64,000 nt of DNA, from the NCBI GenBank assembly GCA_965178125.1, contig OZ237740.1, forward strand, positions 124,001-188,000. The letters are read 5' to 3'. The DNA is from Bilabrum cf. latius. Lineage: Eukaryota; Bigyra: Bicosoecida; Bigyra; Bicosoecida. Both the position numbers and the translations under genes were made by a program. Shown in pieces: positions 35,901 through 47,563 of this stretch (within the stretch, counting starts at the first letter, position 1; each line of letters opens with the position of its first letter). The notes beneath the pieces are model-generated. The model had not been told where the DNA came from. It was given only the letters and a program-made list of their open reading frames with translations, and did no database searches.

Positions 35901-37047
35901 CGGGGAACACAACGGAGCACAGGCCCAGCCCGCGGGGATCCACGGCCGGGGAACAGTTGAAGGACGCCATCAGGGGGGGCTGGGGCTCCCAGTCCCTTCC
36001 GTCGTAGGACCTTCCCGCGGGGACGGGCGCCTGGGGGGTTGTCCCCGAGGTGGGGTCGGAGCCCCGGGGCGTTCGGAACATGCGGATGAGCTGGCCGGGG
36101 CTGGAGCGCGCCAGCAGGATGGCCTCGCGTGACGAGTGCCCGGGCAGGGGCAGCATCTGGGGCTGCCCTCCCGGCACGGGGGCCGCGTAGGGCGCCGGAG
36201 ACGGGGACACGCTCGGAGTAGGCGAGGCGGAAGGCGTGGATGAGGGGGTGGGGGAGGGGGCTCCTGGCACCGCCTTAGCCTCCACCTTGCCCACCCCTGT
36301 CAGCGCGCTGCCGAGGGGGCTCTCCTCCCCTCCCGCGTCGCGCAGGGCGCCCAGCAAGCCACCGCTCTCGGCTGCTTCCTGCAGGGCTTGTTCGACTGTG
36401 GCCGCCACGGCTGCTTCCGGTTCCTCTGGCATGAAGCTGGGTCCAAGCCGCAGGGCAAACGTGACCTCGAGAGGTTCAGGCGCATTGGGATCGGCGGCAC
36501 CCTCCCCCGTTGTTCCCTGGTCCAGCCCGGAGTCCTCGAGGGAGGTCGGCGCCACGCCCAGTACTTGGCAGGAACCCGCCGGAAGCCCCGCCGCCTGTTC
36601 CACTCCCTCGCAGAAATGCCTGGCCGCCTCGGAATCGGGGGTGAATTCGTTTTCTTCTAGTCCTTGTAGTACGATGGAGCCGTCTACTACGACGGACTCG
36701 TTGGTGCCGCGTGGTGGGCCGGCTGAGAGGCTGCCCGAGCTGTCGTCGGTGCTCCCAGACAGCTGCCACACCACGATGCCAACAACCGCACCGATCACAA
36801 CCACGGCAATTGCAATAGCAATGTAGAGAGTACTGCCGCATCCGCGGGAGGCCACCGGCACAGGGTGCCCTCCTTTTCCTTTCGAAGACGCGTCGCCCGT
36901 GCTCGCGAACCCGGATGCTCCTACCATTTGCGGTCCGCCAGTTCCTTTCTTGGTCATGTAGCGCTCGCTCGCTACGGCTAGTTTGTTCTCATGGACGAAG
37001 CTTCCATCTTGCGCGAGTCGAGGCGCTCCCGATGTTGTGGTCTGCAT
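29980..37047 (-). CDS. DUF1800-DUF1501 fusion protein, membrane-anchored
   Basis: One 2355-residue frame carries two domains that are usually encoded by adjacent genes in bacteria such as planctomycetes. ATG 37047 starts a short cytoplasmic segment, followed by one hydrophobic helix (LYIAIAIAVVVIGAVVGIVV, about residues 70-95) and a Pro/Ser-rich linker. The DUF1800 part begins near residue 425 (ARFLQAATFGTTRAELDAF) and has ENYAREIM-Q-LFTIGLWELHM near residue 1090. The DUF1501 part runs from about residue 1919 (FFAGGLDSYNLLVPH) to SEFARTLTSNGAGTDHAWGG near the end. DUF1501 belongs to the sulfatase/alkaline phosphatase-like group; the reaction here is unknown. Five TAGs are read as Gln (35470, 33775, 33202, 33126, 30604). 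The one at 33775 takes the place of an invariant Gln. TGA ends it. The topology suggests an extracellular or lumenal protein. Confidence 0.88.
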
Positions 37048-37515
37048 CACTCCTCTTGTTCGAGTTGACACTGCTCTCGTGTGTAGCTGTGCGACAGGGC
37101 AAGGCAAGGCAACAAACGAGTCCAAAACTAGGCGGATATTATCTGTAATAGTAGTATAGTGCTAATTCGCGCAGAATTTTATAAATCCGGTGAAGTAGTA
37201 TGCAAGGTGCATGGAGAAAGAACGGCACAGTGGCAGAATCTTAAATGCAACGATTCTGCTGTCGTTGGATCCAAGTAACGGCGACGTGGAGCAGACCTGT
37301 GCTGCATCTTACTTAAATAAAGTCCTATAGCAGTTCAGGCCAGGCGCTCCGAAACGAGGGAGCTGCCACTGCCGTCAGTTTGTGACGCGGCGCGTGCACT
37401 GTAGCCCAGTTGGTCGCAATACGCTGAGCGAACACCAGCGAACCTTCGGTGCGACGGCAGAACGGCACCGGTTCGTTCATTTTGAGACAGTCACACGGAT
37501 AACCAAGCAAGTTTG
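37048..37515. promoter_or_regulatory. Divergent spacer, DUF1800-DUF1501 gene / BLMH
   Basis: This 468-bp AT-rich spacer separates two divergent start codons and must hold both promoters. A GCGAACCTTCGG word lies near 37438. No TATA box stands out. Confidence 0.45.
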
Positions 37516-39764
37516 ATGTTTGCTAAACGCGTTTCGGCTGCTACTCGCTTGTTCCACCAGTCGGCCTCATGGATCAGCCGTGCAGGGCTGGGAACAGGGC
37601 TGGTTGGAACAATCGCGTTTGCTTCGCGCCACTCTACCTGCGCATCCCCTGATGGTGAGTTGGTATTTGCGTCGAATCTCATAGTCGAATATGCTTTGTA
37701 TTGAATGTTATGCCGAGCTGGGAATTCTATGGTTGTGTTCAATAGTTCGTGGTGATCAGTCAAATTCGTTCTCAACTACCACCCTCGCTGCTCACTCGCT
37801 GCCATCGCAGGGGAAATCAGCCAGAACGATGTTGCGAACATGTCAAAGACTGCCACTTCAAGTCCAGTATTCAAAATAGCAAGGAACACGACAGCCACTG
37901 ACCTTCAAGACGGTGGCGCGATGCTGGATCGCGATGTGTTTGCTCGTTCCAATCATGTGTTCAGCCATCTTGTTCCGAAGCAAGGTGAGTTATGAACACC
38001 ATCAAGGCACATAGCGTCATTAATACATAGTACGTGCACAGGTTCGCTGGTATTCCTCGTCAATTAACCGGCTCTGCAGGCAAGGCCACCAACCAGGCCT
38101 CGAGCGGGCGGTGCTGGCTGTTTGCGTACTTGAACCAGGTTCGGCAGCAGATGATGATCGACCTGGACCTGCCTGAATCGTTTGAGCTGAGCCAGAACTA
38201 TCTTTTCTTCTTTGACAAGCTGGAGCGGTGCAACTACGTGCTGGAGTGCTACATCCAGACGGCGGGGGAGGACCTCGATTCGAGGCGTGTCCAGCACCTC
38301 CTCAAGTCACCTACCGAGGACGGGGGGCAGTACAGCATGATCCAGGCAGTGGTATCCAAGTATGGGATTGTCCCCAAATCGGCCTACCCAGAGGCCACGG
38401 GCGGCTGCCGGTCCGTGCACATGCGCCGCGTGATGAACGTCAAGATGAGAGAGTTCTGCAAGGACCTGCGGGAGGCCGTGGCCCGAGGCGCCACGCGCAA
38501 GGAGCTCGACGCTATGAAGAAGGACATGATGGCGATCATCTATCGGATCCTCGCCACGCATCTGGGGGAGCCCCCGAAGAAGTTCGACTGGGAGTACGTG
38601 AACACCAAGAAGGTGAGCAGGCGATCAAGCAAGTGCTCGGCCATACCAGGCCCAAGCCGCTTGGCAAGCACGTGGTGTTGCAATCAGATGTCGGAGTTGC
38701 GACTGCTGCTCCAATACCATGCTCTCTTTCGTACATGGTTATGCCTTGAGCATGTTGCCTTTCTGCCCCAAGCCCCTGCCAGCGGTCCAGACTACCAAGC
38801 CCAAGCCTTCGATTCCACCTTCCCCCCTATCCCATGGGTCCATTGTTCGCAGGAGTACCACGAGGTCAGAGGCATCACACCGAAGGAGTTTGCCGAGAAA
38901 CACGCCGGGATGAGCAATGTGAAGAACTTCGTTTCTCTGGTGAACGATCCCAGGAACAAGTGAGCGCACGCAAGATTCAGCCGTTTCAGCACCTCTGCTC
39001 ACATGGTCCTTGCCAGAGGTCCATCCATGCCTGCAGTTGCCCCAATCGCCACACCAGTGGTTTACCCCCGCCTCCCCCCCCCCCCCCCTGTCTCGTCGCT
39101 GCGCAGGTTTTACCGCACCTACACGGTGGATATGCTCGGCAACGTTGTGGGGACCGACACTCCGGTGCTGTACCTCAACGTGCCCATGGACGTGCTCAAG
39201 CAGGTGGCCGCCACCGAGATCGCCGAGGGGAGGTCCGTCTGGTTCGGCAGCGACGTCGGCAAAGACTTCGTGAGGAAATACTCGATGCTCGGGCCCGAGT
39301 ACCAGGACATGGGGGAGGTGTACGGCACCACATCAGGGCTGGCTAAGGGAGACCGCCTCAGGTACGGGCAGAGTCTCATGACCCACGCTATGCTGCTGAC
39401 AGGGGTGCACGTGCCCGGATGCGGCACCCGGAAGGTGACAACCGGCAAGGGCAAGGACAAGGAGGCTGACGCCAGCAGCCCGATCGATGCCTCCAAGGTC
39501 ACCAAGTGGCGCATCCAGAACAGCTGGGGAACAAGGCTGGGCAACGAGGGCTACCTCACGGCCACGGATGCGTGGATGGACGAGTGGTGCTACCAGGTTG
39601 TCGTGGAGAAGCACAGGCTGCCAGAGAGGGCGAGGATTGCCCTAGAGACTGAACCCGTGGTGCTGCCGCCGTGGGACCCCATGGGGGCGCTTGCTGTCGG
39701 CTTCGAGGCGGAGGGGGAGCCCGTGGCCGAGGCTGCTGGGTCCGCTGGTGAAGGCAGGGAGTGA
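37516..39764 (+). CDS. BLMH: Bleomycin hydrolase (C1B cysteine peptidase)
   Basis: This papain-fold aminopeptidase of the C1B family has 536 residues in five exons: 37516-37654, 37811-37984, 38080-38612, 38853-38959 and 39107-39764. All introns are GT-AG and all phases agree. The N terminus (MFAKRVSAATRLFHQSASWI) is Arg/Ser-rich and amphipathic, which suggests mitochondrial import. The catalytic Cys is in NQASSGRCWLFAYLN (exon 3). FELSQNYLFFFDKLER, EDGGQYSMIQAVVSKYGIVP and VWFGSDVGKDF are family blocks. His is in LMTHAMLLTGV and Asn in WRIQNSWG. The usual short C terminus that enters the active site is replaced by a longer tail after VVVEKHRLP, so self-processing cannot be assumed. No in-frame TAG was found. 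A poly-C run lies just before the exon 5 acceptor. TGA ends the gene. Confidence 0.93.
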
Positions 39765-39931
39765 TGCTTTGAGAAGCTACCACGTGGTGATGCATACTTG
39801 CATTGCATTGCGCTGCCATACAGCACGTTGGCTGTGGTCGGTGCCCTGAGCGCCGACTGGTCGACAACGAAAAACAACAGAAGCCTGTATCACTCAATCG
39901 AAGTACAGGCTCATACCCTGTAGCGACACAA

Positions 39932-40789
39932 TCAGTACCCGCCTCCACCGGCACCTGAGGTCCCAGCAGCTGCAGCCGATCCACCGGTGCCGCCCTCGCT
40001 CCCCCCAGCAGCAGCAGCTGCAGCTGCAGCAGAAGGGCCGGCCCCACTCGCGCCCTCAAGCTTCCTGGCGCTGTCAAAGGCAGCTACGGTCCTCTAGAAT
40101 TCGTCTCTTTTCTCCCCGCTGAGTTCCTTCGCGAGGTCCATGGCACTGAGTCCCTCGCCGTTCTTCCCGTGGGGGTCCCCCCTGTGGGAGAGGAGTATTC
40201 TCGTGAGGTTCACGTGTCCGCGCTTGGCGGCGACGTGGAAGGCGGACTCGCCGTCGCTGTCCAGCTGGGTAAGGTCGGCGCCGTGAGTGAGCAATTCCTC
40301 AAGGACGAGCTTGGCGCCGTTCTGGCAGGCGAGCATGGCGGGCGTGACGAGGGTGCCCGGCGCTGGGTTCTGCTTGGCGCCCGCCTCCAGCAGCGTCTTT
40401 ACCATGTCGATTCGATTGATCGCAACCGCGGTATGAAGTGGTGATGTGACATCTACGGGGCCTCCTAGGTCATTCGGGTCTGCTCCTGCGGACAGCAGCT
40501 GCCGAACACAGTAGTGGGAACCGACCCGAACGGCTAGCTTCAAGCAGGTCATAGAATCTTTATTGGACCGAAGGGCCAAGCTGAGGCTACCAGAATGCCT
40601 GCATTCTCCAATTTTATCCCTAAAGCCGTCCTCAGTCCCGTGAAGACATGCCATCCGAAGCTTGTCAACCTCTTTCGGGTAGTCCGCTCCGCTGTCGGCT
40701 CCAGGCACAAGCGTGTCTTGCGCCTAGGGAGAAGCGGCTGGCATATCCGACTGATAAAATTCATCGCTAGCTTTGGACTCAGATGCCAT
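39932..40789 (-). CDS. Small ankyrin-repeat protein
   Basis: This is a 285-residue protein with about four ankyrin repeats between residues 85 and 215 (LKLAVRVGSHYCVRQLLSAG, TSPLHTAVAINRIDMVKTLL, TPAMLACQNGAKLVLEELL, SAFHVAAKRGHVNLTRILL), a protein-interaction fold. ATG 40789 starts MASESKASDEFYQ. Two TAGs are read as Gln: 40724-40726 near the N terminus, and 40094-40096 after the repeats. After the second, an Ala/Gly-rich tail of about 53 residues leads to TGA at 39932-39934. With TAG as a stop, the repeat block has no in-frame ATG at its start, only a GTG. The partner is unknown. The gene converges on the bleomycin hydrolase gene. Confidence 0.8.
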
Positions 40790-40826
40790 GGTCTTCCGAT
40801 ATAGACAGTTCTGTGCATTTACTTTA

Positions 40827-41270
40827 TACAGAAATACAGAAATACATTGTTGGGTAAAGATTCCATAAACACCCAGATGCACCGTTGCCCCCGAGGGGGT
40901 TTGGGTGATCACCTAGATCCAGAGGAGCCCTAAAAACAAAGGACTACAAGACCCCCGGCCCTTTCAGGCCAAAGGCCCCCCGTTCTCAGCCTATGCCGCC
41001 GAGTTCCCATTCTTCGCCATCAGTGTGGTCCCCCACAGGCCCCCTTAAAATACAGAAATACAGAAATACATTGTTGGGTAAAGATTCCACAAGCACCCAG
41101 ATGCACCGTTGCCCCCGAAGGAGTTCGAGTGATCACCTGAATCCAGAGGAGTCCTCAAACAAGGACTACAAGACCCCCGACCCTTTCAGGCCAAAGGCCC
41201 CCCAATCTCAGCCTACACCGCCGAGTCCCCTTTATTCGCCATCAATGTGGTCCCCCACAAGCCCTCAGCC
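40827..41270. repeat. 224-bp tandem duplication
   Basis: Two head-to-tail copies of a unit of about 224 bp lie at 40827-41050 and 41051 to about 41270, roughly 90% identical by eye. Each starts with TACAGAAATACAGAAATAC and contains TTGTTGGGTAAAGATTCCA, GATGCACCGTTGCCCCCGA, and TTTCAGGCCAAAGGCCCCCC (with the near-palindromic GGCCAAAGGCC). No coding role is evident. It lies between the ankyrin gene's 5' end and the 3' end of the small gene at 41279-41716, with small differences between copies. Confidence 0.9.
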
Positions 41271-41278
41271 TGATGCCT

Positions 41279-41716
41279 TCACAGGGAGAAAGCATACAGG
41301 TGCGGAGCATGTGCCCGGCACAAAGCGCGGTCCAGTCCCACATCAGGGTCCCCTGCCGAGACCCACCATTTCCTCCTCCATGACCGTCTCTGCGTCTCAC
41401 GGTCCTTCAGAGAGGCTAGCATGCACGCGCTCATGCCTTTGGCCCATTGCCTCTCTATGTCCCTTAGCAAGCCGTGGGGCTTAAACATCCGTCGCTGTAG
41501 CCGAGCGTTCGCATTGGTTGCCGCTATCAGCTCTTGCGTGGCCGTGGCGGCAAGAGCAGCCGCCGCATCGCCTCGCATCCACTGCCTGCACGTCAGCTAC
41601 TCCTGCTAGCGCAGCTGGTTCCTGATCACCTGCACCACTCGGTTGGCCAGCTCCTTGACAGCTGTCCGTTCCGATGACCGCGCAATCGTACGCTCTATCC
41701 CCTTCGTGTGGTGCAT
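41279..41716 (-). CDS. Small unknown protein, 145 residues
   Basis: ATG 41716 opens a frame (MHHTKGIERTIARSSERTAV...) that ends at TGA 41279-41281. Two close TAGs, read as Gln at about 41602-41613, sit in an Arg/Gln-rich helix (VVQVIRNQLR, then QEQ-LTCRQW). The rest is basic and helical, with RRSWRRKWWV near the end. No family was recognised. Its start is only 98 bp from the divergent nucleoside transporter start, and its 3' end abuts the 224-bp tandem repeat. It could be a real small gene or part of the repeat-associated DNA. Confidence 0.4.
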
Positions 41717-41814
41717 TGTACAGTGTACTTAATTGGCAACGGTATTTGGTCTGTTTCTGCACTTTGTGCCGTTCTCCTCGCTGATCCAGTGAATATACGA
41801 TATTTTTTTCAAGT

Positions 41815-43965
41815 ATGGACTTATGTGCTGAACTATTACATGCACAGGCCGAGCTTAGTGGGCGAGGAATATCTAGGAAAGCTCGGATTGAGCTGGCAAG
41901 TGCGACTCGGCGTAATTCTGCAGTTGTCTCGTAGCCGGGCTCATCCTCAGCTGTAAGAGAAGTAAATACCCCGAATCCACTTCTAGCAGAATCTACATCA
42001 GGTAAGATTGGTACCGGATCTCTGTATGAGGCTGTATGCGTCGATGTGGAGTTCGATGTGCACATTTCTCGCTGTGCGTCCCGATAGTATTGCAGGTACA
42101 GACGATGATGACCAGCCCAAGTACTCGGATACGAACCAGCAAGATGAAGAGTCAATGTCATGGCACGTGCAACTTGCGTGGTTCTTTGCTGCAACGGGTC
42201 AGATGGCCTCGTGGACAGCGATGGGCGCTTTCATCAGTCTCTTTCGCCTAAACTTTGGCGACAGCATCCAGCTGGAGCTAAACCTGAGCTACTTCTTGCC
42301 AGCGTTTCCTATGCTTATCGCTACAATCACGCTGGTTCCGCGGTTGGATCGTGTTACGGGCCATTTCGTCGGTTTGGGAAGCAGGATCGGCATCTGCATG
42401 CTCGCCCTCGCTCTGCTCATGTTCGTGTTTCCGACGGCCGTAGCACAGCACGGTAAAGCATGGGTGATGGCATGTTCTGCGCTGATTGGAATCTTCGGGG
42501 GTCTTGCATACGGAAGCATGTTTGCTCTGGTGAGAGAGTCGGTGGTGTGCTTGCTGCATGTTTTCGGCACCGCTGGCAGCCTGCAGTGGTGCCCGTTGTT
42601 GACCCGGGGCGTGCTTACCTCGAATAAACCGCGCATTTAGTTTAGCTTCTTGCCGGTGATTGCGCGCTCTTCCGATTTGGGGCTCGCGCTGGTCGCACCA
42701 GCTGCTGCTAGTCTGGTCGCACGCACCCCCTCCCCAACCCGATCTGATCCGATCCGATCCGATCCCACCCGCAGAACTCCATGTTCCCCAGACAAGCCAG
42801 CGCTGTGTTTTCAATGGGGCTGTTTGCCCCCGGGTTCTTCTACCTGGCCCTGCACCAAATCACCGGCTTTGCCCGGGAGAGCCCCGTCCCAGAGTGGAAG
42901 AGGTCGCTGCATTGGTACTTTGGGGGCGTGCTCACCATCGTGGGCCTCGCCGCGGGCATGTATCTGCTCTTCTCTGAGCAGGGTAAGGACTTGTGCGACC
43001 AGATGGACGAGCAGTGCGGCATCAAGGGAAGCGGTAGCAGCGGCAGCAACGGCGACGGGAGCTCAGCAGGCGCCCAAGGTGCGAAGCACGCCCGCATCGA
43101 TGGAAGGCACACGGAGGACTGGGCGGGGGACTCCAAGGAGGACCCAAGGAACAAGAGGTCGACAGGCGGGGATCTCGAGCAGGGCAACACGGGCCGAGGT
43201 GACAACTCGGGGAACAGGCAGGAGCGCCGCCGGTCCACTGTCCGTTTGGAGAACCTGGGTCCAGACGTGGGCGCAGCCGTGGCCTCGTCACACCCCGAGG
43301 GCGCCTACGGCACAATGAGTAGGGATGCTGGCAGGGCCATGGGCATGGGAGGTGACGAGGAGGAGAAGGATGAGGAGGACCGGCGGCAGCAGACTGACGG
43401 GAAGGGCGATAGCTCAGACCAGAAGCAGCTCCTGTCCGGGGACAGCCGCAGCAGTGCCAGCAGCAGCGGAGATGATGCCGGGTCCATGAAGGCGGTTGCA
43501 ACCTCTATCTGGCAGTCGCTGCTATCCATCTTCGCGTCCATCTTTGTGATCGTGTGCATCACGTCCTTCTTCACTGTGGTGCCCTCGGACAACGTCCAGC
43601 TCCCCGTGATTTTGTTCTACGTCAAGAACGGGGCCGATTTCGCGGGCAGGTGCGCATCGCTGCTCCCTTTCTCCATTGAGAACCAGTGGCACTTGCTGTG
43701 GGCGGTGGCAGCTAGGTGCCTCCTGTTTCCGGTCTTCTTCATCTACACGCTTACTCCCGCGTTCGGACGCTCGGACATACTCATCATCATGATCGTGGCC
43801 ATCTCGTCCGTGACTTCGGGCTGGGTGAACACGCAGTGCTACATGGTCGCAAGTGCTTCTGTCAAGGCTGAGCACAAGCCCACGGCAGCGGGTCTGATGA
43901 ATCTCGTGTTCCAGACGAGCATTTTGGCGTCCCTCGGCGCATCGATTGGACTGCTTCAGGTCTGA
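41815..43965 (+). CDS. Equilibrative nucleoside transporter (SLC29/ENT family)
   Basis: This membrane transporter of 603 residues is related to ENT/SLC29 carriers of nucleosides and nucleobases. Exons are 41815-42001, 42096-42529 and 42775-43965, with GT-AG introns and matching phases. A polar N terminus leads to TM1 (LAWFFAATGQMASWTAMGAF). About five more helices follow to YGSMFAL|NSMFPRQASAVFSMGL, where the intron splits the family's TM5 region. A large Ser/Gly/Asp-rich cytoplasmic loop (about 43000-43490) precedes SIFASIFVIVCITSFFTVVP and FYVKNGADFAGRCASLLPF, the diagnostic RxxxGDxxGR-like segment of the family. A final helix ends at LLQV-TGA. One TAG (41932-41934) in exon 1 is read as Gln. 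ATG 41815 was chosen because it is in phase with the exon 2 acceptor. Confidence 0.87.
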
Positions 43966-44357
43966 GGAATGTGCTCGATTCATCTTCTAGCGATCACCTG
44001 GATGACCCAGCCATCACAGTAGAGTGGCTGGTCCTTGCGTCTTGTAGTTCGGGTCTTGGGGCCACACTTTGCGTCATTTCTTGGGTGGCGGCGCAGCTGC
44101 TTCGTGCCTCCTTCTCGCACCGCTTGGTCGCAAACCACCAGCGACTCGGAGCGAGCGGGGCACGAGGGGCTAGCTGCACCTCACCCGTTTGGCTGCGGAA
44201 TGACGCAATGCATGGTGTCTCTTGAGTCCGTATGCTTGCATTTGTAAAACCTAATTACGGCACATTTATTTGGTGCATCGGCTCGTCCAAATCCCTGGTG
44301 TGAATCAGCCCGCAAGTCACAAGGAAGGGTTCAGCAGCAGCAAGCCAAAACCGCATG
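43966..44357. other. Convergent spacer
   Basis: This 392-bp spacer lies between the 3' ends of the nucleoside transporter gene and the CH-domain gene. No gene or site was recognised. Confidence 0.5.
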
Positions 44358-47167
44358 TCAGCTCGCCAGCTCATCAGCAAGAGCAGCGATCTCGGGCCCA
44401 TTCCTCCTCAATGCACCAGCCTGTTGGCCCCGCATGACCCCCTCGAGCAACGCCCTCACCGCACCCCTGTGTTCCCCAGAGCACTCCGCCATCTCCCTCA
44501 GCCACCCGGCAAGGAATCGCACCGCGTCACCGTCCACGTCCCCCCCTCCTTCCGCTGGAGCCCCGCTGTCATCCACCAGCAGCTCCACCGCGTCCTGCAG
44601 CGCGCCCAGCACAGCCGGCCCTGAGCCATACACAGCCACCAATCGTACTGCCTCCGCCGCGAGCCCGATGGTCTCCGCCCTCGTCATGCCCTCCAGCACG
44701 TGGTCTAGCAGCGGCTCGAAACAGGCCTTCTCTAGCGCTGGCGGGATCGCCCACTCGGGGTCCCTTTCACCACCCCCTTCACCACTTTCACCACCCTCCC
44801 CGTCCTTGCGCTCCCCCTCCCCCTCACCCCCCTGCTCTCCATGCCCCTGCTGCTCCTCGGGCCGCAGCAGCGCCACAAGCAGCTGCAGGTGCGCAGGGGA
44901 CAAGGACAGGGAAGGGTCCTCCCCTGCGCGTGCCAGCTCCCGAGCCACCGTCTCGGCGGGCCACGTGGCCGCCGCGGGGGGCAGGGTGAAGACGGCACCC
45001 GAGGCCCCGGTCAGCGGGAGGCTCCTCGGCTCCGTCTCTGCCTCGAGTGCAGCTACCCTGTCCTGTTCGTCAAGGGCCAGCACAGCGCGGACGAAGGAGG
45101 GGACAATCGATTCCGGGTAGTTGTGCAGCGCGTCGGCGGCGAATGCCACTGCTGCCCTGCCCACGATGGGCCCCGCCGCTGCCTCCAGCACCCGCACCAG
45201 CATGCCCTGCACCACCTCCATGTTCCCCCTCATGGCATCGTCCCCTTCCGTCGCCGCAGGAGGCACCACGGCCAGCAACTGTCCAGCGGCAAGCGCCACC
45301 TGAACCCTGACTTCCCACCAGGATGCATCTGACGCCAGGGCACGAAGCGAGGACAGCCTCTGCGCCGCGGCTCTGGGGTCTGCTGGAATCACGGCCGCGA
45401 TAATCCCGACAGCCGCTGCCCTGAGCTGCGGAGAGGAAGACGTGCCCCCGATGCCTGCGTAGTACAGATACGCCTCCGCCAAATCCCTGTCCATGTCCGG
45501 CTCCAGAAAGGACAGCACCGCCACGCAGTGCAGGAAGGCCCTCTGATCCTTGAGAGAATCGCGGAGGGAGCCCACGGCAGCCTTCCTACTCTTGGTGTCA
45601 CGGGGGGTGAAAGCGTACAGCACGCGGAGCACGCCCACTCGCTTGGTTGCCTGTGTCCTGAGCACAGGCAGCAGGCCAGGCAGCTGCAGATCCCGGAACA
45701 GGGACTGCGCCCCGCGCGCGTCTAGCCGAATCAGCGCTGCGCCCGCCCTTACCATTGCATCCGAGGCCGCGGCCCACGTAGCGCTGGAGCTGGGCAAACC
45801 GGCAAGAAGTGCGTTCACCAGGGAACACAGCTGCAGAAACGCACGGGGCGCGCCCGCGCAAGCCTCGGCGAGCTCCCCCGCCCTCTCTCCCACGCGGTGC
45901 ATGACCCGGGCCGCGTGCGAGTCGGGGAACTCTCGCTCCCCGATCAGCGCGTCCACGAAGGAATCGCTGGGACTGGAACCGGACCCAGCCCCCGATCCCT
46001 CCAGCAGCCCTTCCGACCCTGTCCCCTCCAGACCCTCCCTCACGCACTGGTCGAGCAGCCTCACCACAGCAGCAGACGCAGCCGCGCCCGCCGCTAGAAT
46101 CGCGTCTGGATCCGCAGCAAGAGCACCAGCTGGCGAGAGGCGCCCCGCACTAGAAGCAGCGGCGGCAGCATACCCGCTCCCTGCCGCAGGCACCTATCCC
46201 CCTGTGGCATGCATCGCCGCCAGGGCACCAGCCGCTCGCCCCCCGGGAGCAGCAGCAGCCGCAGCAGCAGAAGAAGCAGAAGCAGAAGCAGAAGAAGCGC
46301 CCCCGGCAGCCGCCTGCGCCTCCCTCTGCGCCCGCAACCGAGCCACCTCTCCTTCTTCCGCTCCCTCCATTCCCTCCACCTGCACCCGCTTCACCTGCAC
46401 CCTCCTCATCCCCGGCCCTTGTTCCCTGGACATGGCTCTAGGGGCGGCGCCGCGCATGACCCTGTGGGCCTCCCGTGCCCTGACCGTCAGGGGCACGTAC
46501 CTGCTGGGATCCTCCGCCCTGTCCCTCTACAGCTGGGTCTGGTGGGCCTTTAGGGCCTCTTCCATGATGGCGTGCCTGGCCTCTGCGTCGCTGACCATGG
46601 CGATCCTGGGCTCCCTAGAGGCCTGGTGGATGGCTCGGCTCGCCGTGTCCCTGGCGTACGCAGGGGCAGAGGACGCGATGCGGGCCTGGGCGGCCGGACC
46701 AGAGAGTGGGGGCAGCTGTTTGTGTGTGAGCATTTCGTAGATCCTTTCTATAAATTCGATGGCGGCGTGGCCCCGAGAGTGGACGATGTCTTCCACGTCG
46801 GCTTCCGTCACGGGGCGGCCACCCGGCCGGATGTCATTCTTGGCGAAGAAACGGAGCAGCTGCGCCCAATTATCCCGCTTCACGCTGATAGACGTCCCAT
46901 TGTCAAAGCCGTGAAGCTGAACTTTACTCCCGTAGTATCTCTCGAAAATCTCCGCGACGTTGAAACCGTTCGCAAAGTCCCTGCAGTGACATTTGTAGCG
47001 CACAGCGGTCCAAGCCAGCGAAGTACAATAACCTGAATAATATATTTTCAGACGTGCTTTCCGAGTCCTTCTCACCTCTTGGCGTTCTTGATCGAATACG
47101 TAAGGTCTAGGGATTGGATCCACTTGAGTACCTATCTGCGCAACGATGACGGTCCCCGGCTGGCCAT
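44358..47167 (-). CDS. SPATA4/SPEF1-type CH-domain protein with helical-repeat C terminus
   Basis: This 904-residue protein has an N-terminal CH domain of the SPATA4/CLAMP class, found in cilium- and microtubule-associated proteins. Exon 1 (47167-47076) encodes MASRGPSSLRR-Q-VLKWIQS followed by LDLTYSIKNAKR. A 95-bp GT-AG intron joins it to DFANGFNVAEIFERYYGSKV, then NGTSISVKRDNWAQLLRFF and FIERIYEMLTH. After a linker, about 600 residues of Ala/Leu-rich helices (LRVLYAFTPRDTKSRKAAVG, LRAAAVGIIAAVIPADPRAA) resemble a HEAT/ARM-like solenoid. TAGs at 47132, 46527 and 46194 are read as Gln; the first is in the CH domain, the other two link it to the solenoid in one frame. TGA is at 44358. A flagellar or cytoskeletal role is inferred from the CH family. 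Confidence 0.83.
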
Positions 47168-47563
47168 TTCGCAATCAATGGACTTTACGTAGAATTTCTT
47201 GGTTTGGAGCTAGGAAACTAGCCTGGTGTATGACTGGTTCAGGCTGGGTACTGACAATCAGTCCCAACTCGGATCGACAACGGATAGCACTCGTCACATC
47301 GAAATCTGGACAACGCCGACGCGCGCACAGGCAGGTGGTGCATTGATATTTAATCAGAATAGTATGCCTGTGTCATAGGTGTGCCGGGCGGCTAGCGTGG
47401 GCGTTGGCGGGAGGGGGCGTGGGGGCATGTAGAGTGGCAGCACCATGGCTGCTGTTGGAATGCACGTGATGTGGGTGGCGGCTGGCGAGCTGTTGGTGCT
47501 GTAGACTACTGTGCTTGTGGATAGGGCAAGTGCGGTCGGCACTGGTACACTCGCACACACCGA
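47168..47563. other. Spacer upstream of the CH-domain gene
   Basis: This 396-bp spacer holds the CH-gene promoter and the 3' flank of the hydrolase gene. It contains one CACTCGTCACA word at 47288-47298, showing that this word also occurs outside coding DNA. No gene was recognised. Confidence 0.5.

Noticed and set aside
39066-39090. Poly-C tract as a functional element
   Set aside because: It lies in a pyrimidine-rich intron end just before an acceptor and is probably part of the polypyrimidine tract.
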